Made by a program: the position numbers and the translations under genes. Positions 28,683 through 37,656 of a stretch of DNA of 64,000 nt are shown here, piece by piece (within the stretch, counting starts at the first letter, position 1; every line of letters begins with the position of its first letter). The notes under the pieces are model-generated. The model searched no databases. It had not been told where the DNA came from and saw only the letters and a program-made list of their open reading frames with translations. The stretch covers positions 1-64,000 of the forward strand of contig JAILCP010000057.1 of assembly GCA_024680055.1 (NCBI GenBank). The letters are read 5' to 3'. This stretch comes from Lachnospiraceae bacterium. GTDB lineage: Bacteria; Bacillota; Clostridia; Lachnospirales; Lachnospiraceae.

Positions 28683-29334
28683 GGGTTACTGCTTCGACCT
28701 CATTTTCCTTTTCTACTTCTTCCATCTGTACCGGCTGTACATCTGTTTCTTTTGATTCGCTTTCTTTTGCCTTGGCTTCATTTTCAAAACGCTTATCATA
28801 ACCTCTGTACGCTGTCTGTAAAAAAACCTTGGAAATCAAAAGAACAATACCGGTTACAAGTACCAGTGCATTGGCAACAAGCTGTCTCTTTTCCATATCG
28901 CTAAAAGGATTGATTAAAACCACCATGGCAACTATAATTACCACCGCAGCAACCACCAGAACCGCTGACCATAATCCGCTTTTTAAAAGTTTCAAATCCA
29001 GGGCGTCCTGCAAGATTACCACACCGAATAAAATAACCAACATACTGATTGCTACAGGGAAAAAAACCACAATCACGTTACTCTTTATAAATCCCACAAT
29101 TCCTGTCACAATGCAAAATACACCAACCGAAAATCCATAATCCGTAGATTTTCGAAAAGCACTGCTCATATAATAACGCACAATAGAGTACACACCACAC
29201 GCAACAATCACTCCGCACATCAAATAACATATGTGAATTGGCTTAATCTGTGGTGCAAATAAAAGCACTCCTCCCAAAACTGCCAAAATCACGGCTGTAA
29301 TCATAACCAATGTATTTGTTTGCTTCTTTTCCAT
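28669..29334 (-). CDS. DUF308-type small membrane protein
   Basis: 221 residues with about six membrane helices paired as in DUF308/HdeD-like proteins, then an acidic cytoplasmic tail from about residue 185 (many Glu, for example EEVEKENEVEAVTHEEE). AGGAGG lies 10 bases before the ATG. It leads the unit DUF308-MATE-glsA-GGDEF. HdeD-like proteins have been linked to acid stress in enterics; with glutaminase in the same unit an acid-related role is possible but unproven. Confidence 0.75.
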   Translation of the reverse strand: MEKKQTNTLVMITAVILAVLGGVLLFAPQIKPIHICYLMCGVIVACGVYSIVRYYMSSAFRKSTDYGFSVGVFCIVTGIVGFIKSNVIVVFFPVAISMLVILFGVVILQDALDLKLLKSGLWSAVLVVAAVVIIVAMVVLINPFSDMEKRQLVANALVLVTGIVLLISKVFLQTAYRGYDKRFENEAKAKESESKETDVQPVQMEEVEKENEVEAVTHEEE

Positions 29335-29402
29335 AGTTACCCGGCCTCCTTACTTTTGTCGTTCTATTAACGCAAAGGATATTATATCATAACTTATTGT
29401 GC

Positions 29403-29440
29403 AAAAAAAGGAATCCCTGCATATTTTAGGGATTCCTTTT
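29403..29440 (-). terminator. terminator of htrA
   Basis: 9-bp perfect stem GGAATCCCT (29410-29418 with 29428-29436), seven T on the minus-strand side and four on the other, so it is probably bidirectional. Confidence 0.9.
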
Positions 29441-29461
29441 ATGATTTTTGCATAAAATTAT

Positions 29462-30886
29462 TTATTGTTCTGAAGACTGAGTGGTATTTTTTTGAAGGGT
29501 CACTTTGAATTCTTTTTCTACGTACTCACCACCGTCTTTTACCTTGGCTTTTACCGTTACGGTAGAGCCTGCCTTATAGTACTGCAGTGTACTCTGAAGT
29601 TCTGCCATGGTGGTAATCTTGTAATCATCAATACCTACAATAATATCACCGGCCTGAATTCCTGCCTTTTGCGCTGCACCGGAACTTACCAACTGTTTTA
29701 CAAATACGCCCTTTGGCATATTGTATACGGAAGAAATGTCATCTGTAACATCCTGTCCGTAAACTCCAAGATATCCCTGTTCTCCTTCCTGAACGGTTTC
29801 TCTTGAGATAATTGCCTCAATAATCGGCTGCGCATCATTGATTGGAATGGCATATCCAATACCTTCTACCTGTGTATCGGAATATTTTGCACTGTTGATA
29901 CCGATGACTTCACCGGATTCGTTTAAAAGAGCACCGCCACTGTTTCCAGGGTTAATGGCTGCATCTGTCTGTAATAAGGTACTGGTCATTTCATCAATGG
30001 TCACACTTCTGTCTTTGGCGGAAACACATCCTGTGGTTACGGTCTGTCCATATCCAAGGGCATTTCCGATGGCGATTACTGACTGACCTACCTTTAAGCT
30101 GTCGGAATCTCCCATGACAGCTACCTTAATTGTCTTTTGTGTGGATGCTTTCATATCGGATTTCTTCACGCATACAACCGCAAGATCGGATCCTGCATTG
30201 GTTCCTTTAATGGTCGCATCCACGCTTTCGCTGTCTGAGAAGGTTACTTTTAATGCTACTGAATCTTCCACCACGTGGTTATTGGTTACCACATAGATGT
30301 AAGTCTTGTCTTCACCGATGATAATTCCGGATCCTGCACTTTCCACTTGCTGTGTCTGGCTTCCAAAGAAGCTTGGTACTTCACTTTCTGCCGTATTGGT
30401 AATTGCTACAATGGATGGCATTGCTGCATCCACAATGTCGGATACGTCCTTTGCGCCTTCCAAATCTGCCGCTGTACTGGAAATCTTGTCACTCTTGTAA
30501 GTAATCACCGAAGATCCGTCTCCCACTTCGATTCCGGACACCTTTAAAACACCTACAAACACACCGGATGACACCAGACCAAAGACCAGTGCAATGGCCA
30601 CCACCTTGGCCATGGTCTTTTGAAATCCTTTTAATTGAAATCTCTTTTTCTTTGGCATTTCCACGGTTCTATAGGGCTGACCATAGCCGCCTTGGTTACT
30701 TTGATTATAATATCCGCTATTTTCCGGTTCACTTCGATACTCAGTTTGTTTTTGATACTCCGGTCCGCTTTGATACCCTGTGGTCTCATTTGGATTTTCC
30801 TGTCCCGGTGTTGGGTTTACATAACTATAAGAATATGTACTACTGTTTTCCTGTTGGTTCTCGTTATTGTTGTTGTTAGGTTCCAT
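29462..30886 (-). CDS. htrA: membrane-anchored HtrA/DegP-like serine protease
   Basis: Quality-control protease at the outer face of the membrane. It starts with an Asn/Gln/Tyr-rich cytoplasmic segment (about 1-75), one membrane anchor (about 92-114), a trypsin-like domain with the triad H204 (TNNHVVED), D234 (GSDLAVV) and S316 (NPGNSGGAL), and one PDZ domain (GVFVKQLVSSGAAQKAGIQ). I start at 30886 (MEPNNNN), 8 bases after GGAGG; the next in-frame ATG upstream has no such site. A direct-repeat box at 30928-30948 upstream suggests control by a CssR-like response regulator. Confidence 0.95.
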   Translation of the reverse strand: MEPNNNNNENQQENSSTYSYSYVNPTPGQENPNETTGYQSGPEYQKQTEYRSEPENSGYYNQSNQGGYGQPYRTVEMPKKKRFQLKGFQKTMAKVVAIALVFGLVSSGVFVGVLKVSGIEVGDGSSVITYKSDKISSTAADLEGAKDVSDIVDAAMPSIVAITNTAESEVPSFFGSQTQQVESAGSGIIIGEDKTYIYVVTNNHVVEDSVALKVTFSDSESVDATIKGTNAGSDLAVVCVKKSDMKASTQKTIKVAVMGDSDSLKVGQSVIAIGNALGYGQTVTTGCVSAKDRSVTIDEMTSTLLQTDAAINPGNSGGALLNESGEVIGINSAKYSDTQVEGIGYAIPINDAQPIIEAIISRETVQEGEQGYLGVYGQDVTDDISSVYNMPKGVFVKQLVSSGAAQKAGIQAGDIIVGIDDYKITTMAELQSTLQYYKAGSTVTVKAKVKDGGEYVEKEFKVTLQKNTTQSSEQ

Positions 30887-30927
30887 AACTTTTTCCTCCT
30901 TTATGATTCTTTGCATAGTCTAGTCTC

Positions 30928-30948
30928 CCAAAGTGAAAGCTGGGTGAA
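30928..30948 (-). promoter_or_regulatory. direct-repeat box upstream of htrA
   Basis: On the minus strand TTCACC-cagct-TTCACT-TTGG: two TTCAC repeats 11 bp apart, the helical spacing used by OmpR-family response regulators. The same TTCACC-N5-TTCAC-N-TTGG pattern occurs at 44941-44961. A possible -10 (TAGACT, 30917-30922) follows without a good -35, as in activated promoters. Confidence 0.6.
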
Positions 30949-30980
30949 GTTTAGCAAAAAAACATTTGATATTTTATTTC

Positions 30981-31013
30981 AAAAAAATGGAGCCTATTCC
31001 GGCCCCATTTTTT
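30981..31013 (-). terminator. bidirectional-looking terminator overlapping the gtrA-like gene end
   Basis: Stem AAAAAATGG-x-GCC (30982-30994) with GGC-x-CCATTTTTT (31001-31013), 6-nt loop, T-runs on both sides. The last codons and stop of the GtrA-like gene lie within the hairpin. Confidence 0.85.
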
Positions 31014-31446
31014 TATATTCTTTTAACTTTTTTAATGCTCGCTTCTCACGAATCTCTTTTTTTCTCTTCTCAAGATATCGTTTTCTTGACCAGAAGTTAT
31101 ACAGTGTAACAATTGCTGTTGCTACCAGCTTGGCTGCCATATAATGCAACGCAGTATATTTCACAATCGCCCACAGTAACACGGTATTTGCAATTAAACC
31201 AATCACACTCAAAATAACAAAAAGAACAAACTCATGTCGTCTACTGATGTCATCTCTTCGCGTAAAAACGTATCTCATGCTGAATCCATAATTAAAAATC
31301 ATGGATATGGTAAAAGAGATTATTGCTGATACAAGATAGTAAATCCCAACTATCTCTGTGAACCAAAACAGTAATCCATAATCAATGAGAAAAGCGATTC
31401 CACCAATCACTGAGTGACGAAAAAATTGCTTTATAAATCTTACCAT
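30994..31446 (-). CDS. GtrA-like membrane protein
   Basis: 150 residues with four predicted membrane helices (about 12-28, 37-54, 70-92, 97-113), matching the GtrA-like family, followed by a very basic C-terminal tail (WSRKRYLEKRKKEIREKRA). GtrA-like proteins are thought to flip polyprenyl-linked sugars or assist glycosylation of cell-surface polymers. It lies 14 bases after the LCP gene, which also acts on cell-wall polymers, so both likely work in envelope glycopolymer assembly. Confidence 0.85.
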   Translation of the reverse strand: MVRFIKQFFRHSVIGGIAFLIDYGLLFWFTEIVGIYYLVSAIISFTISMIFNYGFSMRYVFTRRDDISRRHEFVLFVILSVIGLIANTVLLWAIVKYTALHYMAAKLVATAIVTLYNFWSRKRYLEKRKKEIREKRALKKLKEYKKMGPE

Positions 31447-31460
31447 TCAAAATCCCCGTT

Positions 31461-32576
31461 CTACTGCTGTGTAGTTGTTGTTCCTTCCTCTGTGGTTGTT
31501 GCAGATGGAGATGGCGATGGAGTCGGTGCTAAACCTGTTGTGTAAATAATATTATTACTAATCTCCTGCAACGTTGCAGATGGAGTATATGTTTCGTTTC
31601 CAAACAAGAACTGATGTAACTGTTCGGTATTTGTCAATAAACTTACCGGAATTACACAGGAACCGGATGCTCCCATGCTCATGGTCTGTTTTTCCTGAGG
31701 GTAACCCATGGTATCTCCCATAGAATATTCCATCATAGATGTACCCATGGAAAGTAATTCTGTAGAGGTAAAGGATGTTTCAATATCCGGGAACACTTCA
31801 TCCATTAATTTGGAAAGTGTACCCACACCTGCACTCTTTACTTTTTCAACCATCTTGGAAATAACTTCCCTCTGACGTTCCGTACGTTTATAGTCATCAC
31901 CTACACCCTTACGAATTCTGGCATAGGAAAGTGCCTGTACACCATCTAAATGGTTGGCTCCTTCTGTTGCCACTCTGGTTGTGGTATAACCGGTTGCAGG
32001 TCCAATATCTTTTACGTATTTGTTTACCTGCATTGCTTCCATGGCTGTCATTTCCACATCGATACCGCCAAGAACATTGATGGCTTTTACCAATGCATAC
32101 CAATCCACGGAAATATAATCTTCAATATCTAAGTCTAAGTTCTTATTCAAAATGCTCATCATTCCCACAGCTCCACCGTTGCGTCCGTATGCGGAGTTGA
32201 TTTTGGAATAAGTTCCCGTATCGGTAACCTGCATGTAGGTATCACGGTAAATTGATACCAGTTTTACCTCTTTTGTTTCATTATTAATACTTGCAAGAAT
32301 GATGGAATCTGCATTTCCGGAGTCGTAGTTTCCTACCACACGGTTATCAAGACCAAGAAGAACCACATTGGTATATTTACCTAAGCTTTTCATGGTATCA
32401 TCGTCTAAATCGTTGGTATCCACTGCATCTACATTTTTGTGATTAATTTTGGTGAATTTCATTGCGAACCAGAATACACCAAGCAAAATCAAAAGAATAA
32501 AAATCTCTACGATAAACACAATCAGTTTACGCTTATTCTTCTGCCTTTTTGTTAAATTCTTTTTATTTCTGGACAT
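31461..32576 (-). CDS. LytR-CpsA-Psr (LCP) family glycopolymer ligase
   Basis: Transfers lipid-linked glycopolymers such as teichoic acids or capsule onto peptidoglycan, outside the membrane. After a basic cytoplasmic start and one membrane helix (about 17-38) comes the LCP domain with VVLLGLDNR, ADSIILASIN, SIYRDTYMQV, INSAYGRNGG, DVEMTAMEAM and the conserved RIRKGVGDDYKRTERQREV stretch, whose Arg/Asp residues bind the pyrophosphate lipid. The C terminus is Ser/Thr/Pro-rich. I start at 32576 (MSRNKKN) behind GGAGG with 5-base spacing, rather than at upstream in-frame ATGs. Confidence 0.93.
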   Translation of the reverse strand: MSRNKKNLTKRQKNKRKLIVFIVEIFILLILLGVFWFAMKFTKINHKNVDAVDTNDLDDDTMKSLGKYTNVVLLGLDNRVVGNYDSGNADSIILASINNETKEVKLVSIYRDTYMQVTDTGTYSKINSAYGRNGGAVGMMSILNKNLDLDIEDYISVDWYALVKAINVLGGIDVEMTAMEAMQVNKYVKDIGPATGYTTTRVATEGANHLDGVQALSYARIRKGVGDDYKRTERQREVISKMVEKVKSAGVGTLSKLMDEVFPDIETSFTSTELLSMGTSMMEYSMGDTMGYPQEKQTMSMGASGSCVIPVSLLTNTEQLHQFLFGNETYTPSATLQEISNNIIYTTGLAPTPSPSPSATTTEEGTTTTQQ

Positions 32577-32663
32577 GTTAGCCTCCATACTCATTTCTTT
32601 GTGTAAAAACATGACAAGCTATATATTACAATAAAACTCATCAAATAGCAACGCAAATAAGTA

Positions 32664-34013
32664 TTAGCACATTACATCTGTAATCAAATCTGCTAATTTT
32701 TGTGCCTCTTGTTCGATTAGTTTTTGATCTTTTCCTTCGATCATAACTCGTATCAACGGCTCGGTTCCGGATGGTCTGATCAACACACGGCCTTCTCCTT
32801 CAAATTTCTTTTCCAACTCGTCGATTGCACGGGAAATTGCCTTATATTCCATGAATTTGGATTTTATGGAATTCGGAACCTGTGCATTTACAAGAGCCTG
32901 CGGCAATACTTCCATTACAGAGGCCAGTTCAGATAGAGGCTTCTTTGTTTCCACCATAACATTTAATAAATGAAGAGCAGAAAGTAATCCATCTCCGGTG
33001 GTGTTTTCATCCAGGTAAATGGTATGTCCGGACTGTTCTCCACCAAGATTGTATCCTTTTTCTCGCATACATTCCAAAACATAGCGGTCACCTACAACCG
33101 TTCTTTTAACGTTGAGGCCGTTTTCTTTTGCCATAATATCAAACCCTAAGTTGCTCATTACGGTTGCAACAATGGTATCGTTCTTTAATCGGCCGTGTTT
33201 CTTCATATGTAATCCGCAGATTGCCATAATCTGATCGCCGTCCACCATATTCCCTTTTTCATCCACTGCCAGCATTCTGTCAGCGTCTCCGTCAAAAGCT
33301 ATACCAATATTGGCGCCTTCTTCCACAACACGCTTACGAAGTTCTTCCATATGGGTAGATCCACATTTGTCGTTGATGTTAAAGCCGTCCGGATTGGTAT
33401 GAATTGCCACAACCTCGGCTCCAAGTCTCTCCAGAGCTGTGACAGAAGTAACATAGGAAGCTCCCTCCGCACAGTCACATACAATTTTTAACCCCTGAAG
33501 CTGTACCGGCACACATTTCATTACAAATCGAATGTAATCTTCAATGGCGTCGAATTTGTATTTTACGCTTCCAACCTGATCTCCGATTGGCATGGTTACA
33601 CCCATCATGTTGGATGATATCAAGTTCTCAATTTCATCTTCCAAAGCATCCGGTAATTTATAGCCTTCGCGGTTGAAGAACTTAATTCCGTTAAATGCTG
33701 CAGGGTTATGAGATGCAGAAATCACCACACCTGCGTCTGCCTTATACAATCTTGTAAGATATGCCACTGCCGGTGTAGGTATTACACCAACGTAAATACA
33801 ATTAGCTCCAACAGAACAGATTCCTGCCATCAAGGCATTGCTCAGCATTCCTCCGGAAACTCTTGTATCGCAACCAACAATCAATGTAGGACGATGGGCT
33901 GTCTCCTTTGTTAAAACACTGGCTCCCGCCTGACCTAACTGACTTGCCAGATGAATGGTTAATTCAGATCCTGCAATACCACGCACACCATCTGTTCCAA
34001 ACAATCTACTCAT
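32664..34013 (-). CDS. glmM: phosphoglucosamine mutase
   Basis: Converts glucosamine-6-P to glucosamine-1-P for UDP-GlcNAc and peptidoglycan. 449 residues with MSRLFGTDGVRG at the N terminus, the active-site phosphoserine loop SASHNP (S101), the metal loop DGDADR, the sugar-binding GEQSGH loop and RPSGTEPLIRVM near the end. It follows cdaR by 18 bases in the canonical cdaA-cdaR-glmM order; GlmM is known to bind and modulate CdaA in other Firmicutes. Confidence 0.97.
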   Translation of the reverse strand: MSRLFGTDGVRGIAGSELTIHLASQLGQAGASVLTKETAHRPTLIVGCDTRVSGGMLSNALMAGICSVGANCIYVGVIPTPAVAYLTRLYKADAGVVISASHNPAAFNGIKFFNREGYKLPDALEDEIENLISSNMMGVTMPIGDQVGSVKYKFDAIEDYIRFVMKCVPVQLQGLKIVCDCAEGASYVTSVTALERLGAEVVAIHTNPDGFNINDKCGSTHMEELRKRVVEEGANIGIAFDGDADRMLAVDEKGNMVDGDQIMAICGLHMKKHGRLKNDTIVATVMSNLGFDIMAKENGLNVKRTVVGDRYVLECMREKGYNLGGEQSGHTIYLDENTTGDGLLSALHLLNVMVETKKPLSELASVMEVLPQALVNAQVPNSIKSKFMEYKAISRAIDELEKKFEGEGRVLIRPSGTEPLIRVMIEGKDQKLIEQEAQKLADLITDVMC

Positions 34014-34031
34014 AATATCTATATACCTCCA

Positions 34032-35291
34032 TTACTCATCATCTTCTGACGATGAACTTTTTTTCAGTTTTCCCTTTACCTTGCCTACTTCAAATGTAAT
34101 ACCGGAAATCTCTTTTACCGATGGCTTCAGACTGAAGCTTCCTTCCTCACAGCCATCAAAATCCAATGTCAAAACAATATCCTCTGCCTTTAAGTCATCC
34201 AAATCATCCTTTTTGCCATTTACCGTAACGTCAACGGTTTTATCGCTGTAGGTTACGCTGTAGTCTGAATCCAGGTTCTTTGTTTTTAACTTGCTGACTT
34301 TAATGGAAAATGTCTTTTGTGCACTACTGTCAATTTCAATGGTAACAGTTACACTGTTTTGACTGGAATCCACCAACTCCACGCCCTTTGGAAGGTAGGA
34401 ATCGATTTTAATTGTTTTTTCCACGTCCTCGGTTGCCCCTGACAAATCAATGGCACTTGACGGAATCGCAATACTATCCACCTCTTCTAAGGCTTTTGTG
34501 TCACCTTTTACCGTAACATGCTCCGGCAAAATACTGATTTCGCCAATGGAGTATCCTTTTTTCAATGTTCCTTCGTATTCATAAAAAAGCTCAAGGCTCT
34601 TTGTTTTCATTATTTTTGCATTGACCGAAACCGTTCCCGGCTCAATGGTGACATTATTGCTTTCGATTTCATTGTTGTCATCATCATATAAAGTCGGTAC
34701 CACGGTCTGAGTTCTTGTGGAATACATTCCGTCAAGATTCACTGCAGCAGCCACTCTATCAATATTTCCTATCACAGATTCCGGTCCTGAAATTGTCACT
34801 GTGGCAGGATCACAGCTTACCTCACCCACTGCATAGCCTTCCTTTGGCTCTCCTGTGGTTGTGGCGCTGACCGCAAACTGCTTGGTAGCCAGATTTTCAA
34901 TGGAAACCTGCACATTTGTGGTTTTTACATTGACGGTAACCTTGCTGGAATAACGTTCTGCCGTTACCTCCACCGGCACCAGTCCCAGATCCAAATCAAT
35001 TTTATTCATATCAGCCACTGCGGTAAAATCAGAAGCTGACATTCCTTCCACAATGGTTCTTGGTCCGGTTACCGAAAACTTCACTGTATCTGAGTTATTC
35101 AACACATCATATACCTTGCCGTTATCTGTGATAATGTTTTCATTTTCCATTTTGGCCACAGTGGTAAAGGTCTGAGTTGTTTGAGGATTATCAATATTCA
35201 TAACCACCATCCATAAAATGGTCGCTATAATAACCGAAGCAAGTTTCAGACCGACATTATTTATCAGACTTCTGAGAATTTTCTTTGCCAT
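34032..35291 (-). CDS. cdaR: YbbR-domain protein, regulator of CdaA
   Basis: 419 residues: one N-terminal membrane helix (about 13-30), then four YbbR-type beta domains exposed outside the membrane (for example the repeated FSVTGP/TISGP/VTVKGD openings), and an acidic tail (KKSSSSEDDE). CdaR controls the activity of the diadenylate cyclase. It overlaps the cdaA reading frame by 35 bases, so their synthesis is probably coupled, and AGGAGG lies in the cdaA end. Confidence 0.93.
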   Translation of the reverse strand: MAKKILRSLINNVGLKLASVIIATILWMVVMNIDNPQTTQTFTTVAKMENENIITDNGKVYDVLNNSDTVKFSVTGPRTIVEGMSASDFTAVADMNKIDLDLGLVPVEVTAERYSSKVTVNVKTTNVQVSIENLATKQFAVSATTTGEPKEGYAVGEVSCDPATVTISGPESVIGNIDRVAAAVNLDGMYSTRTQTVVPTLYDDDNNEIESNNVTIEPGTVSVNAKIMKTKSLELFYEYEGTLKKGYSIGEISILPEHVTVKGDTKALEEVDSIAIPSSAIDLSGATEDVEKTIKIDSYLPKGVELVDSSQNSVTVTIEIDSSAQKTFSIKVSKLKTKNLDSDYSVTYSDKTVDVTVNGKKDDLDDLKAEDIVLTLDFDGCEEGSFSLKPSVKEISGITFEVGKVKGKLKKSSSSEDDE

Positions 35292-36153
35292 GATCTTTCA
35301 TCCTCCTCTTCAGTTTTTCAAATTTTCCGTTCTCTTCAAACCGTTTCTGGTTCGCTTCCAAACGCTCCTGTAATCTCTCCGGAGTAAGGTCTCGTTCCAG
35401 CTTACCCTGCTCTGCTACGGAAACTTTTCCTGTTTCTTCCGATACAACGATGGTTAAAGAGTCATTTACCTCACTTACGCCAACCGCTGCTCTGTGTCTT
35501 GTACCAAGTGCTTTACTCAATTCCAGGTTATCGGAAAGCGGTAGATAACAGGTTGCGGAAACAATTTTATTTCCACGCACAATAACCGCTCCATCATGCA
35601 GCGGTGTGTTATGTTCAAATATATTAATAATTAACTGATTGGATACCAACGCATCCAAAGCAATTCCTGTTCTTTCAAATTCACGCAGTACAATGTCTTT
35701 TTCAATTACAATCAATGCACCGGTCTTTACGCTTCCCATTTCAAAACAAGCTTTTACCAGTTCTGAAATTGTTCTGTCCGAATACCGCTCAGCAAGATTC
35801 TTTTGAGAATCCATAAAAGTCAATCCCGACAAAAACTTCTTCTGTCCAAGAGATTCCAATGCCTTTCTGAGTTCCGGCTGGAAAATAATAACCAATGCAA
35901 TAATTCCAACATTTAACGTTTTCTCTGCCAACCATAAGATGGTATTCATCTGGAAAATAGCCGCAATGAGAATAAAGCCAAGGATTACAAGAATTCCCTT
36001 AAACAATACCCATGCTCGTGTATTTTTTATCCAAATCATAATATGATATACCAAAACGGTAATAATTACGATTTCCACAATATCTGTTATGCGTATATCC
36101 GGCAGATGCACCCAAAACAGGTATTTATTAACAAAAGTTTCTAACCCTTGCAT
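35257..36153 (-). CDS. cdaA: diadenylate cyclase CdaA
   Basis: Makes c-di-AMP, the second messenger for osmotic and cell-wall homeostasis. 298 residues with three N-terminal membrane helices (about 24-41, 52-68, 79-95) and a DAC domain carrying the two catalytic motifs DGA (187-189) and GTRHR (217-221). The charged tail (about 265-298) overlaps the cdaR start region. It is the first gene of cdaA-cdaR-glmM and lies 33 bases after the upstream 346-residue membrane-protein gene. Confidence 0.97.
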   Translation of the reverse strand: MQGLETFVNKYLFWVHLPDIRITDIVEIVIITVLVYHIMIWIKNTRAWVLFKGILVILGFILIAAIFQMNTILWLAEKTLNVGIIALVIIFQPELRKALESLGQKKFLSGLTFMDSQKNLAERYSDRTISELVKACFEMGSVKTGALIVIEKDIVLREFERTGIALDALVSNQLIINIFEHNTPLHDGAVIVRGNKIVSATCYLPLSDNLELSKALGTRHRAAVGVSEVNDSLTIVVSEETGKVSVAEQGKLERDLTPERLQERLEANQKRFEENGKFEKLKRRMKDHGKENSQKSDK

Positions 36154-36186
36154 ACCAAAGCTCCTTTCCTAGAGTATTTTCCTTTA

Positions 36187-37227
36187 TTATTTTAAGATAT
36201 CCGGATCGATATCCAATTCTTTCGCAATTTGCTCTTTTAATTCTTCTTCTTTTTGTTCTGCTTCTTTTTCTTTTTTCTCCATACGGTCTTTTTTATCCGT
36301 CTTTTCGGCCCCGTAAGTGGTTACTTTCTTTTCTTTGGCACGAACAGTAACCTTTGGCACTGCCTTTACATAATAGTAATAATAGTCATCTTCAAACTGT
36401 ACGTTTTCCACACGACTGTAATCCAGGTGAAACAACATGAACTCCAGCACGATGCCAAGTCCCACAGCAATCAAACTTCCCACAATGATACCAATACTTC
36501 CTGCCGCACTTCCTGTTAAAAGTTTTCCCATAAGTATTACAATTCCCTGAAGCACACTTCCCACGTAAATGGCTGTACGCCATGCATTGTCAATACTCTT
36601 TCTTCGAATGGTGTACACCACAATGATTGTGAGGGCAAAAGCAGCCAGCACAATCCACATCTCACTGTTTCCAATGGATTGTTGCAGTGCCACAGAAAGC
36701 TTTGACACAGAATCATACTCTCCGGCGTTTAAAAATAACGCTTCGTTAGTTTTTACGCCCTTTAAGAAATAAAAAATCACTGTACCGATCAAAACAGCCA
36801 ATCCGGTTCCCACAGTTCCTGTGAGTCCCACCGCCACCGACGCAATATAAGGTATTTTCAATACCCACAAAATCGGTGTAAGTACCATAATATAGCTCTT
36901 TTTCGGTGCAAAGCGAAAATAAATCAGATAGGCCAAAAGAAATAAACTGGCGGCAACCGCCGTTACTTCAATGCCCAACCCGTATAAATTTCCTAAAACA
37001 TAAAGGGATAAAATAAAAGCTCCAAATCCCATGGGAATTACTGCAGAAATCATTGCCAGTACTATGGGAACAAAAATGATATGAATCTTAGACAGGTAAC
37101 CTATATTGAAATATACCATCAAGTATGCCATCAACATCATAATAAACTTGGTTCCTGCCAATACATACGGCTCATTTTTCTCGATGAAATTCAATATGGA
37201 TGTTTTGATTTCTATTAATCTATTCAT
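36187..37227 (-). CDS. uncharacterised polytopic membrane protein
   Basis: 346 residues: about eight to nine hydrophobic segments (residues 20-265), then a cytoplasmic region with an acidic-tyrosine patch (FEDDYYYYYVKAVPKV), a Lys/Glu-rich predicted coiled coil and a C-terminal LDIDPDILK. I do not recognise a family with a known function. It overlaps the preceding 127-residue gene by 8 bases and lies immediately upstream of cdaA, suggesting an envelope role linked to c-di-AMP or cell-wall control (inference by position only). Confidence 0.7.
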   Translation of the reverse strand: MNRLIEIKTSILNFIEKNEPYVLAGTKFIMMLMAYLMVYFNIGYLSKIHIIFVPIVLAMISAVIPMGFGAFILSLYVLGNLYGLGIEVTAVAASLFLLAYLIYFRFAPKKSYIMVLTPILWVLKIPYIASVAVGLTGTVGTGLAVLIGTVIFYFLKGVKTNEALFLNAGEYDSVSKLSVALQQSIGNSEMWIVLAAFALTIIVVYTIRRKSIDNAWRTAIYVGSVLQGIVILMGKLLTGSAAGSIGIIVGSLIAVGLGIVLEFMLFHLDYSRVENVQFEDDYYYYYVKAVPKVTVRAKEKKVTTYGAEKTDKKDRMEKKEKEAEQKEEELKEQIAKELDIDPDILK

Positions 37228-37603
37228 ACATACTCTCCAACCGTTTCAATGCTCTCTCATATACCTTTCGCATTTTTTCTCTTTTCTTATAAGTGATGCA
37301 TGCAATCAAATAGGTGCATCCCATATAAAGAAACATAAAAAACAAATAAATTGCGGCCAGTAATAAAAGCAACTTCTCCACGTTGAGAGATGCCAGTTTA
37401 TCCAGCATAGAATCTCCACAAGCGCACATCAATAGGCCTATTATTATGCAATAGGCAATTGTTCCGGTAAAAAGACTCTTAATCATCTGCACGCTTACGT
37501 AATCTTTCTTATAATATTCACCTGTTGCAATGGCTTGCCGTCCACCGTGTTCTTCGTAGATGGCCATCTTCGTCATTAGCCGCACTCTGTTTTCGTTAAC
37601 CAT
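37220..37603 (-). CDS. uncharacterised small membrane protein
   Basis: 127 residues with two or three membrane helices (about 40-62, 75-95, 97-108) and a basic C-terminal cytoplasmic helix (TYKKREKMRKVYERALKRLESMYE). Start supported by AAGGAG 5 bases before the ATG. It begins only 11 bases after the yvyF terminator and overlaps the 346-residue membrane gene by 8 bases. No known family recognised; the pair probably works as a complex. Confidence 0.7.
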   Translation of the reverse strand: MVNENRVRLMTKMAIYEEHGGRQAIATGEYYKKDYVSVQMIKSLFTGTIAYCIIIGLLMCACGDSMLDKLASLNVEKLLLLLAAIYLFFMFLYMGCTYLIACITYKKREKMRKVYERALKRLESMYE

Positions 37604-37614
37604 ATGTACTCCTT

Positions 37615-37645
37615 AAAGAAAAGCCACCCGTTACCGGGTAGCTTT
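37615..37645 (-). terminator. terminator of recD2-comFC-yvyF
   Basis: AAAGC-x-ACCCG (37620-37630) pairs with CGGGT-x-GCTTT (37635-37645), 4-nt loop, followed on the minus strand by TTTTCTTT. The ribosome-binding site of the next gene starts directly after it. Confidence 0.75.
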
Positions 37646-37656
37646 GCTTCTCTTCT

